Of a DNA stretch of 52,245 nucleotides, positions 17,686 through 26,059 are shown piece after piece (position 1 is the first letter of the stretch; every line of letters begins with the position of its first letter). Source of the DNA: CAZRSW01 sp964602845 (GTDB taxonomy: Bacteria; Chloroflexota; Dehalococcoidia; Lucifugimonadales; UBA826); assembly GCA_964602845.1 (NCBI GenBank), contig CAZRSW010000013.1, positions 1 through 52,245 of the forward strand, given 5' to 3'. The notes under the pieces are model-generated. The model was not told the DNA's origin. It worked only from the letters and a program-made list of their open reading frames with translations, and made no database searches. The translations under genes were made by a program, and so were the position numbers.

Positions 17686-18306
17686 TTATGGTATACCCAC
17701 TCTTCCCCGATTTCTGGTCCTGTGGCCTTTGAGTGCATGGGCGAGTATGAGCACAGCAATACCACCTAGCCCAAGAACAAGCTGCACCTGTTCATAGTTA
17801 TTTAGGTTCAGCAAAAGAAGTACCGGATATCCGACTACCACACTATATAACGATGAAAATGGAAGTTTTTGTGCCAACATTGCGACAAATACTGCAGCAA
17901 GAGCCGCTATCAACCCAGTAGGCCCGATAACAGCTATAGTAACCCCGGCGCCGATGGCCATTCCATCCCCACCCCTAAATCTCGTGAATATCGAGTTCCA
18001 ATGACCAAAAACAGCCACCAGGCCCGGTATAAGAATCATAAGACCATCTATACCCATGAATTTAGCGATGACTATGGCCAGCACTCCTTTAGCCATATCG
18101 AAAACCAACACCAATAATCCGGAAGTCCTCCCTACACTCTTCATAACATTGGAGGCGCCAGCTAATCCAGTACCTGAAGTAAAAATATCCACACCTTTAC
18201 GGCGACTAAGCTGATGGGCAATGGGTAACGCACCAAAGACATAGCTAACCAAGCATGCCAAGGCAAGGACTATATATTTTTCAGCGAACATCAAAACTTC
18301 TATCAA
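17686..18306 (-). CDS. plsY: Glycerol-3-phosphate acyltransferase PlsY-like, divergent motifs
   Basis: This 206-residue polytopic membrane protein of the PlsY family would transfer an acyl group from acyl phosphate to glycerol-3-phosphate. Overall layout is correct: an N-terminal helix with SYVFGALPIAHQLSRRKGVDI, then GTGLAGASNVMKSVG (about 45-59), then GHWNSIFTRFRGGDGMAIGAG, with about five hydrophobic helices. Functional motifs deviate from the family: GSGNxGATN reads GTGLAGASN, GGKxxAT reads GGDGMAI, and the C-terminal HRxNIxRL motif is replaced by GHRTRNRGRVG. It may be a paralogue with altered activity. It lies 69 bases after the methylmalonyl-CoA mutase small-subunit gene on the same strand. 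Confidence 0.78.
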   Translation of the reverse strand: MIEVLMFAEKYIVLALACLVSYVFGALPIAHQLSRRKGVDIFTSGTGLAGASNVMKSVGRTSGLLVLVFDMAKGVLAIVIAKFMGIDGLMILIPGLVAVFGHWNSIFTRFRGGDGMAIGAGVTIAVIGPTGLIAALAAVFVAMLAQKLPFSSLYSVVVGYPVLLLLNLNNYEQVQLVLGLGGIAVLILAHALKGHRTRNRGRVGIP

Positions 18307-18375
18307 GGTGCTCTTATTCTCCTACAAACAACCTAATCTAAATCACAGTTGATCTCAATACTTGTTGAGTTTATT

Positions 18376-18780
18376 TTAATTTGATTCTGAAACAGAATCT
18401 TTGATGAAATCGACTATTTCCGAGGTCGGTGCCCCTGGGCCAAATATATGTGCGATCCCAAGTTCATAAAGCTGCTCTTTGTCGCTTTCGGGAATGATCC
18501 CTCCGACTATAACCAGCACATCACTTAAGTCTCTCTCATGTAAGGCCTCCATTATTCCAGGAAACAACTCCATATGAGCCCCCGACAGTATGCTCAACCC
18601 GATCACGTCGACATCTTCTTGTACAGCTGTACGGACTATCATCTCTGGGGTCTGGCGAATCCCCGTATAGATAACCTCCATGCCAGCATCTCTCAGGGAC
18701 CTTGCAATAATTTTTGCCCCTCTATCATGACCATCAAGACCTGGTTTGGCGACTAACACTCTGATATTCTCTGCTACCAT
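18376..18780 (-). CDS. Methylmalonyl-CoA mutase, B12-binding (small) subunit
   Basis: This 134-residue cobalamin-binding domain corresponds to the C-terminal part of fused methylmalonyl-CoA mutases. It has the base-off B12 motif DGHDRG (Asp16-x-His18-x-x-Gly21, His18 being the cobalt ligand), VDVIGLSILSGAH (about 56-68) and the VIVGGIIPESD loop near 90-100. It starts three bases after the epimerase stop. The large subunit is encoded upstream in the same operon, separated by two genes. Split large and small subunits are usual in archaea and several bacterial phyla. Confidence 0.93.
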   Translation of the reverse strand: MVAENIRVLVAKPGLDGHDRGAKIIARSLRDAGMEVIYTGIRQTPEMIVRTAVQEDVDVIGLSILSGAHMELFPGIMEALHERDLSDVLVIVGGIIPESDKEQLYELGIAHIFGPGAPTSEIVDFIKDSVSESN

Positions 18781-18783
18781 AAT

Positions 18784-19215
18784 CTATCCATCCACCGTAT
18801 CTCGATCAACCAACTCAATCAGCACTCCTCTGGTAGAACGAGGGTGAAGAAACGCTATCATGCCTGACAGTCCCTCCCTGGGTCGCTTATCAATCAGATC
18901 TATTCCGGCTACCTCCAGCCTACTGAGAGTCTCACTCAAATTATCTACTTCAAAACAAATGTGGTGCACTCCATCCCCTCTGGTTCTTATAAATTTAGCT
19001 ACACCACTTTCGGAATCAGTCGGTTGTATGAACTCCAGCTGAGAACCCCCGATTTCAACCAGAGCAGCTTTCACTGACTGATCCTCTATGTCAACAACCT
19101 TTGGTCTGTTAATACCAAAGGTCAGCACATAGAAGTCGATTGTCTCTACTATGTCTGTAACAGCCATGCACACATGATTTATATGCCTAGCCAAACAAAT
19201 CTGATCTGATTTCAC
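18784..19215 (-). CDS. mce: Methylmalonyl-CoA epimerase
   Basis: This 143-residue VOC-fold enzyme interconverts (R)- and (S)-methylmalonyl-CoA. Metal ligands expected for the family are visible: His14 in INHVCMAV, Gln64 in EFIQP, His84/His85 in GVHHICFEVD and Glu134 in VLIEL. The start is a GTG. It lies seven bases after the acyl-CoA dehydrogenase gene and three before the B12-binding subunit, so it belongs to the mutase operon. Glyoxalase or another VOC function is unlikely given this context. Confidence 0.92.
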   Translation of the reverse strand: MKSDQICLARHINHVCMAVTDIVETIDFYVLTFGINRPKVVDIEDQSVKAALVEIGGSQLEFIQPTDSESGVAKFIRTRGDGVHHICFEVDNLSETLSRLEVAGIDLIDKRPREGLSGMIAFLHPRSTRGVLIELVDRDTVDG

Positions 19216-19222
19216 CTAGTTG

Positions 19223-20371
19223 TTATAACTCCTTGAAAATGTTGTTGGCTATAACTAACCTCTGAATCTCCGAAGTCCCCTCATATATTTCCGTTACACG
19301 CGCATCGCGAAAATATCTCTCCACAGCGGCTGGAGCAAAATACCCAGCACCACCATGAATCTGAACAGCCTTGTAAGCAGCATCCATTGCCACTCTTGAC
19401 GCGAACAGCTTTGCCATAGAAGCCTCCTTAACAAAAGGAAGGCTTTGGTCCCTGAGATCTGCCGCTTTCATTACCAGTAACTTCGCCGCTTCAAGCTCTG
19501 TGGCCATGTCAGCCACCATCCATTGTATCGCCTGAAGATCCGCAAGACTACCACCAAATGCTTTCCTTGTCTTAGCATATTGAACTGAAGCTTCATATGC
19601 AGCCTGAGCAATTCCAACACACTGGGCAGCTATGGATATACGGCTTGTATTTAGCACCTCCATCGTTTGGTAAAACCCATTTCCTTCATCATTTATCATG
19701 TTGCACTTCGGGACAGAACAATCATCAAAGATAATTTCTCCCACAGTCGAAGCTCTTACCCCCATCTTTCCGGTAATTTTATTAACTTGCATTCCCCCCA
19801 ATCCACCATCAACGATTAAAGCATCTATACCCCTATGACCCTTCTCTCTACCGTTGGTTACAAGGGTTACGATCACACTAGCTTCTGGAGCATTACTGAT
19901 ATAAGTTTTAGTTCCATTTACAGTGAATGTTTCTCCATCCTCACGGGATGATGTTTCTATTGCAGCCGCGTCACTTCCCGCACCAGGCTCAGTCAAGGCA
20001 AAAGCCCCAATTTTATCCCCGGTTACCAGAGATGGGATATAGTTCACTTTCTGCGATTCTTTCCCAAACATATTAATGAACTGTGTGCACAAGGACAGAT
20101 GCGCGACGTATACTACGGATGTCGATGCACAAGCTTTCGCAATTTCCTGGACCACCAACGCGAGTTGCCTAGTCGTACCTCCAGCACCGCCATATTTCTC
20201 GTCGATGGTTAACCCCAATAGCCCTAATTCAGCTATACCTTTCATATTGTCCCATGGGAATTCTTCAGACCTATCATACTCGGCAGCCCGTGGGGCTAAA
20301 ACTTCGTTCGCAAAATCCCGAACAGTGGTAACCAATATACGTTCCTCTTCATCGAGAAAATTCCGATTCAT
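19223..20371 (-). CDS. Acyl-CoA dehydrogenase
   Basis: This 382-residue FAD enzyme introduces a double bond alpha-beta to an acyl-CoA thioester. It has the FAD/substrate motif ALTEPGAGSDAAAIET (about 125-140), the middle-domain YISNAPEASVIVTLVT stretch, the signature QIHGGAGYFAPAAVERYFRDARV, and YEGTSEIQRLVIA with the catalytic Glu364. The glutamate position matches the short-chain/butyryl type and not the isovaleryl type. Its place between mutase large subunit and epimerase suggests a short or branched acyl-CoA whose degradation yields propionyl-CoA or methylmalonyl-CoA, but the exact substrate is inferred. Its ATG lies 30 bases after the mutase stop. Confidence 0.93.
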   Translation of the reverse strand: MNRNFLDEEERILVTTVRDFANEVLAPRAAEYDRSEEFPWDNMKGIAELGLLGLTIDEKYGGAGGTTRQLALVVQEIAKACASTSVVYVAHLSLCTQFINMFGKESQKVNYIPSLVTGDKIGAFALTEPGAGSDAAAIETSSREDGETFTVNGTKTYISNAPEASVIVTLVTNGREKGHRGIDALIVDGGLGGMQVNKITGKMGVRASTVGEIIFDDCSVPKCNMINDEGNGFYQTMEVLNTSRISIAAQCVGIAQAAYEASVQYAKTRKAFGGSLADLQAIQWMVADMATELEAAKLLVMKAADLRDQSLPFVKEASMAKLFASRVAMDAAYKAVQIHGGAGYFAPAAVERYFRDARVTEIYEGTSEIQRLVIANNIFKEL

Positions 20372-20401
20372 GTGAATTCACCTATCCTAAACTAATTATA
20401 A

Positions 20402-22054
20402 TTAAAAAGATGTGAATTCCCGTTGCTCCCCGAATACATCACGGAACACATCCGATATTTCACCCACGGTGGCAAAGGATTCCACACACTCAAGAATTGC
20501 CGGCATAGTATTACTACCTTCTGAGGCCACATTTTTCAAAGATAGCAGCTTTTCAGATACCATCTTTGAATCTCTCTCAGACTTGACTCTCGAAAGCCTT
20601 TTCAATTGCTTCTGAGTTTCTTTTGCGGAGATACCCTGCAATTTATTAACTGTTGGAGAATCTGACTGATATTCGTTGACACCAACCACAACCCTTTCTA
20701 CTTTTTCAACTTCTTGTTGATACCGAAAGGCAGTTTCGTGTATTTCCTTCATTTGGAATCCTTCTTTCAAAGCATCCACAGCACCACCCATTTCATCGAT
20801 CTTCTCAATATAATTGAAAGCTCCAGCCTCAATCTGGTCCGTTAAAGACTCTACGAAATAAGACCCCGCAAGTGGATCTACCGTCTCACTTACTCCGATC
20901 TCGTGGGCCAGGATTTGCTGGGTGCGTAAAGAGATTTGCGCTGACTCTTCCGTTGGCAATGCAAGCGCTTCATCTTTAGAGTTAACATGGAGAGATTGTG
21001 TGCCACCCAATATCGCAGCCAAAGCCTGAACCGTGGTCCTGATTACATTATTATCGGGCTGTTGTGCGGTAAGCGTCACGCCAGCTGTCTGGGTATGAAA
21101 GCGCATGGTATATGAACGATCATTCATGGCACCAAACCTTTCCTTCATTATCTTCGCCCACATCCTACGTGCGGCTCTGAATTTAGCAACTTCTTCAAAA
21201 AAGTTGCTCTGAGCAACGAAAAAAAACGATAACCGACCTGCAAATGAATCCACATCTAGTCCACTCTCTATCGCAGATTCAACGTAGGCTATGGCATTGG
21301 CAAATGTAAACCCTAGTTCTTGAATGGCGTTCGCACCCGCTTCACTCATATGATACCCACTTATACTAATCGTGTTCCATTTCGGAACCCGGTCGCTACA
21401 ATATTTAAATACATCTGTGATTAGACGCATCGATGGCCCAGGCGGGAAAATGTACGTGCCGCGCGCAATATACTCCTTCAGCACATCGTTTTGTATCGTA
21501 CCGCTCAGTTTCGAAGATGGAACACCTTGTCTCTTAGCAGCCGCAATGTACATGGCGAGCAGTATTGAGGCGGTGGCATTTATGGTCATAGACGTACTTA
21601 CTTGATCCAGGGGTATCCCTTTGAAGAGAATCTCCATATCAGCCAAACTACAAATTGGTACTCCTGTACGACCTATCTCTCCCTGTGACATCGGATGATC
21701 AGAGTCATATCCGGTCTGTGTAGGCAAATCAAATGCGACGCTAATACCTGTTTGGCCTTCATCGAGTAAATATCTGTACCTCTTGTTAGACTCCTCTGGA
21801 GACGCTAAGCCGGCATATTGGCGCATAGTCCAGAGCTTGCCTCTATACATATTGGGCTGTATTCCCCTTGTAAATGGATACTCACCGGGATATCCAACCC
21901 CCTTATACGCATCAGCCATAAGATCTTCCGGAGTATATACAGTATCGATCTCTATACCAGATGTGGTATTAAACAAGTCCTTCCTTTCTCCATATCTTGC
22001 ACGCAAAGGGATCAAAGTATCATCGCACCATTCATTTTTAGAACTACTAGGCAT
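20402..22054 (-). CDS. Methylmalonyl-CoA mutase, large (catalytic) subunit
   Basis: This 550-residue TIM-barrel subunit rearranges (R)-methylmalonyl-CoA to succinyl-CoA with the B12 subunit encoded downstream. I chose the ATG at 22054 because GGGAGGT lies six bases before it; an ATG 42 bases upstream would translate through that site. Motifs are EYPFTRGIQPNMYRGKLWTMRQYAG (split here at about 58-82), VAFDLPTQTGYDSDHP, and GTIQNDVLKEYIARGTYIFPP. Tyr80 (in MRQY) and Arg198 (in IARGTY), the residues that distinguish methylmalonyl-CoA mutase from isobutyryl-CoA mutase (Phe and Gln there), are both present, as is the active-site His235 (SGYHMSEAGA). No MeaB chaperone gene is adjacent. The gene is divergent from ruvB. 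Confidence 0.94.
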   Translation of the reverse strand: MPSSSKNEWCDDTLIPLRARYGERKDLFNTTSGIEIDTVYTPEDLMADAYKGVGYPGEYPFTRGIQPNMYRGKLWTMRQYAGLASPEESNKRYRYLLDEGQTGISVAFDLPTQTGYDSDHPMSQGEIGRTGVPICSLADMEILFKGIPLDQVSTSMTINATASILLAMYIAAAKRQGVPSSKLSGTIQNDVLKEYIARGTYIFPPGPSMRLITDVFKYCSDRVPKWNTISISGYHMSEAGANAIQELGFTFANAIAYVESAIESGLDVDSFAGRLSFFFVAQSNFFEEVAKFRAARRMWAKIMKERFGAMNDRSYTMRFHTQTAGVTLTAQQPDNNVIRTTVQALAAILGGTQSLHVNSKDEALALPTEESAQISLRTQQILAHEIGVSETVDPLAGSYFVESLTDQIEAGAFNYIEKIDEMGGAVDALKEGFQMKEIHETAFRYQQEVEKVERVVVGVNEYQSDSPTVNKLQGISAKETQKQLKRLSRVKSERDSKMVSEKLLSLKNVASEGSNTMPAILECVESFATVGEISDVFRDVFGEQREFTSF

Positions 22055-22147
22055 ATTTCTACCTCCCAACAAACAAAGCACAGCATACTCGTGCATATTT
22101 ATAATAGATTAAATCCAGAACCGCGCTCCGAAAGACTTATATTTAAA

Positions 22148-22176
22148 TTGACATGGTCAAACATCAAACCTAGAAT
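22148..22176 (+). promoter_or_regulatory. Sigma-70-type promoter for ruvB, with a palindrome over the -35 box
   Basis: TTGACA (22148-22153) is separated by 17 bases from TAGAAT (22171-22176), close to consensus at both boxes with ideal spacing. The predicted start is about 30 bases before the ruvB start codon. A palindrome TTGAC-ATG-GTCAA (22148-22160) covers the -35 box and could be an operator. Confidence 0.58.
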
Positions 22177-22215
22177 GAGGGTAAGTTCTAATTTAGTTCT
22201 AATGGACCACTTATT

Positions 22216-23265
22216 TTGACTGAACGACTGGTGTCTGGCTCAACCATAGAAGAAGATCATTCCTCCGATATGAACCTTCGGCCTCGGAATATTTCATCTT
22301 ATGTCGGTCAAAACGATATCATAAATAATCTCTCTATAGGTATCAAAGCCGCTCTACAACGAGGAGATCCCCTAGATCACCTTCTGTTATATGGTCCACC
22401 CGGTTTGGGCAAAACTACTCTAGCAAACATCATAGCAACAGAGATGGGGGTTCGGATTAAAACTACCTCGGGACCGGCGATAGAACGCCCGGGAGATATG
22501 GTCGCGATACTGAGTAGGCTACAAAAAGACGATATCTTGTTCGTAGATGAGATACATCGATTGAGTCGGGTAGTTGAAGAAGTCATGTATCCAGCTATGG
22601 AGGATTTCTTCGTTTCATGGGTAATCGACAAAGGCCTGAAAGCTAGGACGATGAACCTTTCGCTAAAACCATTTACTCTCATTGGTGCTACTACTCGATA
22701 TGGCATGGTCAGCTCACCGCTCAGGGATCGATTTGGTGCTGTCCACCGCCTACAATTTTACGATCAAGAATCAATGGAATATATCATTGAACGATCCGCA
22801 AGAATCATGGAGATAGAGGCTCATACGGTAGGCATAAAGGAAATTGCAAAAAGGTCTCGCGGCACACCTAGGGTTGCTAATAGACTCCTACGTAGGGTGA
22901 GGGACTATGCTCAAGTTATGGCCGATAATATTATTACAGAGAATGTAGCAATGGAATCTTTAGAACACTTAAGTGTCGACCAGTTAGGCTTGGATGCTGT
23001 TGACCGTAACGTGTTGGAATGCATAATAGCGAAATTTGACGGCGGACCCGTTGGACTAGACACAATCGCTGCTTCGATAAACGAAGAACCTGACACAATC
23101 GAAGATGTATATGAGCCCTACCTACTCCAACTCGGGTTTCTTGACCGCACGAAGCGAGGACGTGTTGCGACCAGGAAGGCATACGAACACCTAGGATTCA
23201 TGTACAAGTCCCATTCGTCGGAACATTCCCAAGGTCAGTTTGATTTAAATCAGTCAGAAAGTTAG
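22216..23265 (+). CDS. ruvB: Holliday junction branch migration ATPase RuvB
   Basis: This 349-residue AAA+ motor forms hexameric rings that drive branch migration with RuvA. It has LRPRNISSYVGQ (21-32), Walker A GPPGLGKTT (60-68), Walker B VDEIHRLSRVVEEVMYPAMEDF (110-131), sensor 1 LIGATTRYGMVSSPLRDRFG with the arginine finger, and the C-terminal winged helix ending in RGRVATRKAYEHLG. The start is a TTG without a clear Shine-Dalgarno, but MTERLVSG aligns with the usual N-terminus. ruvA and ruvC are not adjacent. The 3' end overlaps the convergent membrane-protein gene by four bases. Confidence 0.96.
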   Translation: MTERLVSGSTIEEDHSSDMNLRPRNISSYVGQNDIINNLSIGIKAALQRGDPLDHLLLYGPPGLGKTTLANIIATEMGVRIKTTSGPAIERPGDMVAILSRLQKDDILFVDEIHRLSRVVEEVMYPAMEDFFVSWVIDKGLKARTMNLSLKPFTLIGATTRYGMVSSPLRDRFGAVHRLQFYDQESMEYIIERSARIMEIEAHTVGIKEIAKRSRGTPRVANRLLRRVRDYAQVMADNIITENVAMESLEHLSVDQLGLDAVDRNVLECIIAKFDGGPVGLDTIAASINEEPDTIEDVYEPYLLQLGFLDRTKRGRVATRKAYEHLGFMYKSHSSEHSQGQFDLNQSES

Positions 23266-23867
23266 CTTGTGGAGGATTTACCTCTCATCCTCAATCCCAC
23301 CCACAGAAACAGGATAGATAGAAGAATTCCTACTATACTTAATACTGTTAACTCATGAAAATATTCCTTCAGGAAATGTTGGACTTCACCGCCAAAAAAG
23401 TATAGAAGTACGCCAAGCAGTAAGAATCTCAAACAGCGTCCAACCAGCGACGCTATTATGAACGGTTTCAAATCTAAATGTAGAACCCCACTGAGAATTG
23501 CAAAAACTTTGTACGGAATCGGAGTCACAGCAGCAACAAGTACAGCCCAAACTCCATACTTTTGAAATAGAGTCTCCGCTTTAGTTATCCTGTAACTAGA
23601 CACAAATCTTGCGAGCAGTGGACGGCCAAACCTAGCGCCCAACCAATGACCTACAATCGCCCCTAAAACTGAAGCCAAAGCCGCCACTAATGAATAAATG
23701 ATGGCCATATTGGGCCTCAATATAGCCATCGGAATTAAAATGGGATCCGGTGGTATCGGAGAAGCAATCGATTCGCTAGCTGATACAAAAACTAGAGCAA
23801 CTAAGGCCCATCGACTATCTACAAAACTTTCCAACCATGTTGCCAATCCATCTATGAATTCAAACAC
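23262..23867 (-). CDS. VTT-domain (DedA/YqaA-type) membrane protein
   Basis: This 201-residue protein has four to five hydrophobic helices. The SESIASPIPPDPILIPMAI segment (about 31-49) and the VTPIPYKVFAILSGVLHL segment (about 114-131) are the two VTT half-motifs. The ASPIPPD variant points to the YqaA branch and not to DedA itself. Such proteins are linked to lipid scrambling and membrane homeostasis in other organisms; the substrate here is unknown. It lies 15 bases before the reductase gene on the same strand but is the downstream member of that run, so it may be the last gene of the pxp operon. Confidence 0.86.
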   Translation of the reverse strand: MFEFIDGLATWLESFVDSRWALVALVFVSASESIASPIPPDPILIPMAILRPNMAIIYSLVAALASVLGAIVGHWLGARFGRPLLARFVSSYRITKAETLFQKYGVWAVLVAAVTPIPYKVFAILSGVLHLDLKPFIIASLVGRCLRFLLLGVLLYFFGGEVQHFLKEYFHELTVLSIVGILLSILFLWVGLRMRGKSSTS

Positions 23868-23882
23868 GTGTCTCGATCCACC

Positions 23883-24932
23883 TTAATTAGTCATATGTAT
23901 TACGTCATCAATATTTTTCACATTAGGCAATCTAGATCCATCATCTATTTCTTTGACAATTTGAGTTACAGCATCATGAAACGGTGTGGGAACTCCCATC
24001 GACTTACCGTTGGCTGATATGTATCCATTCATAAATCGTATCTCTGTTTTTCTACCCTTCATTACATCTTGTGCCATAGATGATTGCCAATCATTTGACC
24101 CTGCTTCTGGAAGAAATTTTTCCTCTAATCTCTCAAACACATCGCCTACATCAGCTTTAACCCATGTAGCACTGTCTATACCCTTTATCGGTTCTATGGA
24201 ATAATTATGAGCCAATCCGACTTCGCAACTTTCTTTCATTAGTTTAATTTGAATCTTGCGTGCCTCAGACAATTCCGATAAACCAAGGGACCCCAAGCCC
24301 GTCATAGCAGTCAACGGATTACTTGCCGCATTCATTGTGAGCTTTGACCATCGTTCACCCCAAATATTCGACGTAGTTTTAGACAAATCGATACAAGAGA
24401 GCACCTGACTAATCTCCTCTATCCTCGACGTAATTTGGCCAAATAACTCTCCGACCCGAAATACGAAATGCCCCCGTCCTTGGCCTGGTTCCCCACCTCG
24501 ATTCACATGTGCAGGCTCCCACAAACTAACCGTGATGCCCGACATTACACATCCGATTACACGTTCAAATCCTACGATTGAACCTATCAAACGATCGTTC
24601 ATGCAATTTTGAGCGCTAACCACAACACCATCCTTGGCAAGAAATCTTTTGGCGAAATGCGTAACCCACTCCGTATCATAAGATTTCACTGACAAAAAAA
24701 TGACGTCAAATTTATCTCTAATCTGCATGGCATCTGATACGTGATACACCTCAACAGGGACCGTAAAATCCCCCTGGGATCCACTAACGGACAGACCATT
24801 TTCCTTCATCGATTCAACATGATTAGCCCACATATCAATCAATGTTATATCAAACCCTTCTTTGGTCAGATGCGCCCCTATATAACTACCAACTGCCCCA
24901 ACACCAATAACCGCTAGTTTCATATTTGTCAT
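23883..24932 (-). CDS. Ketopantoate reductase (PanE/ApbA)-family oxidoreductase
   Basis: This 349-residue NAD(P)-dependent 2-oxoacid reductase homologue has the Rossmann motif VIGVGAVGSYIGAHL (about 8-22), a second-strand Asp (TLIDMW), VKSYDTEW (about 82-89) and the C-terminal domain motif RWSKLTMNAASNPLTAMTG, with the family Lys and Asn. It is about 40-50 residues longer than classical PanE, with an insert around GEPGQGRGHFVF. The gene starts five bases after pxpC and so is the fourth gene of the pxpA-B-C operon. That context argues against a housekeeping pantothenate role. It probably acts on a 2-oxo or hydroxy acid linked to the oxoprolinase-type pathway, but this is inferred. Confidence 0.85.
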   Translation of the reverse strand: MTNMKLAVIGVGAVGSYIGAHLTKEGFDITLIDMWANHVESMKENGLSVSGSQGDFTVPVEVYHVSDAMQIRDKFDVIFLSVKSYDTEWVTHFAKRFLAKDGVVVSAQNCMNDRLIGSIVGFERVIGCVMSGITVSLWEPAHVNRGGEPGQGRGHFVFRVGELFGQITSRIEEISQVLSCIDLSKTTSNIWGERWSKLTMNAASNPLTAMTGLGSLGLSELSEARKIQIKLMKESCEVGLAHNYSIEPIKGIDSATWVKADVGDVFERLEEKFLPEAGSNDWQSSMAQDVMKGRKTEIRFMNGYISANGKSMGVPTPFHDAVTQIVKEIDDGSRLPNVKNIDDVIHMTN

Positions 24933-24937
24933 TTAAG

Positions 24938-26059
24938 TCACATCCTTTCCGACTCAAAATCACCATGCCGTCCGATTTGGACCTCCACATCGATTTCTTG
25001 AGAGTTGTGATGAACCTTAAGCGAATAAGATTTTCTAGTTGGATGAGTATATTTCAATGGCTCCCCATCGTCTCTAACTACTTCAAGCATTGACCCATCA
25101 GACGCCACATGCATTCGCGAATCGACTTCCCCCATAAGTTCCATCAATAGGCCTTCTTGTGCGATTCTTGCCGCCAATGCCTCATCAAGAGTAACGGTCC
25201 GGAATTGTACGACGCTTCCCGGCATGAGTTGTCCCAACAAAATACCATCGGCAGATATCACCGTCGCTATCTTCGCATAACCACCCGTCGTCCCCCTATC
25301 AGCCAAAAGTATAATAGGCAAGCCATCCCCAGGCACCTGAATAGCTCCAAATGCATTACCATCAGAAATAATATCGGCACCATCTAAATGGTCCAACGGC
25401 GGTCCATCAAGACGGCATCCCATACGATCCGAATCTAGCGCCACAGTATATTCCGATCCTGTTAACGTATCTAGCGCATTTTTGCTAAACATGTCGTCAT
25501 GGGGACCACATACCACTCTCAAGACAACCGGCTCTGCAAAGTTAGGTGGACTACTCAACGAACGATACACAATATCCGAACGCAATGGCTCCCCAATCCC
25601 CAACTTATCCCCTGCACATAATGCTCTTCCATTTATACCACCAAGACCACTTGGAATGTATGTGGACCTGCTGCCAAGTATCCTTGGAGCAGTACCTTCG
25701 TCTATACCACCTGAAAAGGCGATATATGATCTAACGCCATGAGACGGGCCTACAAAACTCAAAACGTCTCCCGACTTCACTCGTATGGTCTTCCAATTAT
25801 CAACCTTGTCTCCATTTATTTTGGGACCCAAATCTGCCCCGGTAATCGCGATCCCTAAATCGTCTTCAAAAAGCAATTCTGGGCCGTATAAGGTGATCTC
25901 CAAGCCTGCATCATTAGGATTATTCCCAACTAGCAAATTCGCACACTTAAACGAAAAAGAATCCATGGCCCCAGACGGAGGCACGCCAATTTTCTGGTAT
26001 CCAACTCTTCCAAGATCTTGAATTGTACTATGACTACCCGACCGAATAACTTCTATCAT
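24938..26059 (-). CDS. pxpC: 5-oxoprolinase subunit C (biotin-dependent carboxyltransferase-like)
   Basis: This 373-residue protein is the KipA/PxpC subunit of the prokaryotic ATP-dependent 5-oxoprolinase, which opens 5-oxoproline to glutamate. Features are IEVIRSGSHSTIQDLGR (2-18), YQKIGVPPSGAMDSFSF (21-37), ANLLVGN, AFSGGID (about 115), and the DRGTTGGYAKIATVI segment near 265. A C-terminal extension of about 50 residues after the usual end (from about 320) resembles neither a biotinyl domain nor anything I recognise. The start overlaps the pxpB stop by four bases (ATGA). Confidence 0.9.
   Translation of the reverse strand: MIEVIRSGSHSTIQDLGRVGYQKIGVPPSGAMDSFSFKCANLLVGNNPNDAGLEITLYGPELLFEDDLGIAITGADLGPKINGDKVDNWKTIRVKSGDVLSFVGPSHGVRSYIAFSGGIDEGTAPRILGSRSTYIPSGLGGINGRALCAGDKLGIGEPLRSDIVYRSLSSPPNFAEPVVLRVVCGPHDDMFSKNALDTLTGSEYTVALDSDRMGCRLDGPPLDHLDGADIISDGNAFGAIQVPGDGLPIILLADRGTTGGYAKIATVISADGILLGQLMPGSVVQFRTVTLDEALAARIAQEGLLMELMGEVDSRMHVASDGSMLEVVRDDGEPLKYTHPTRKSYSLKVHHNSQEIDVEVQIGRHGDFESERM

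Noticed and set aside
20402..22096. Upstream start for the mutase large subunit at 22096
   Set aside because: Translation would run through a strong GGGAGGT site that is ideally spaced for the ATG at 22054.
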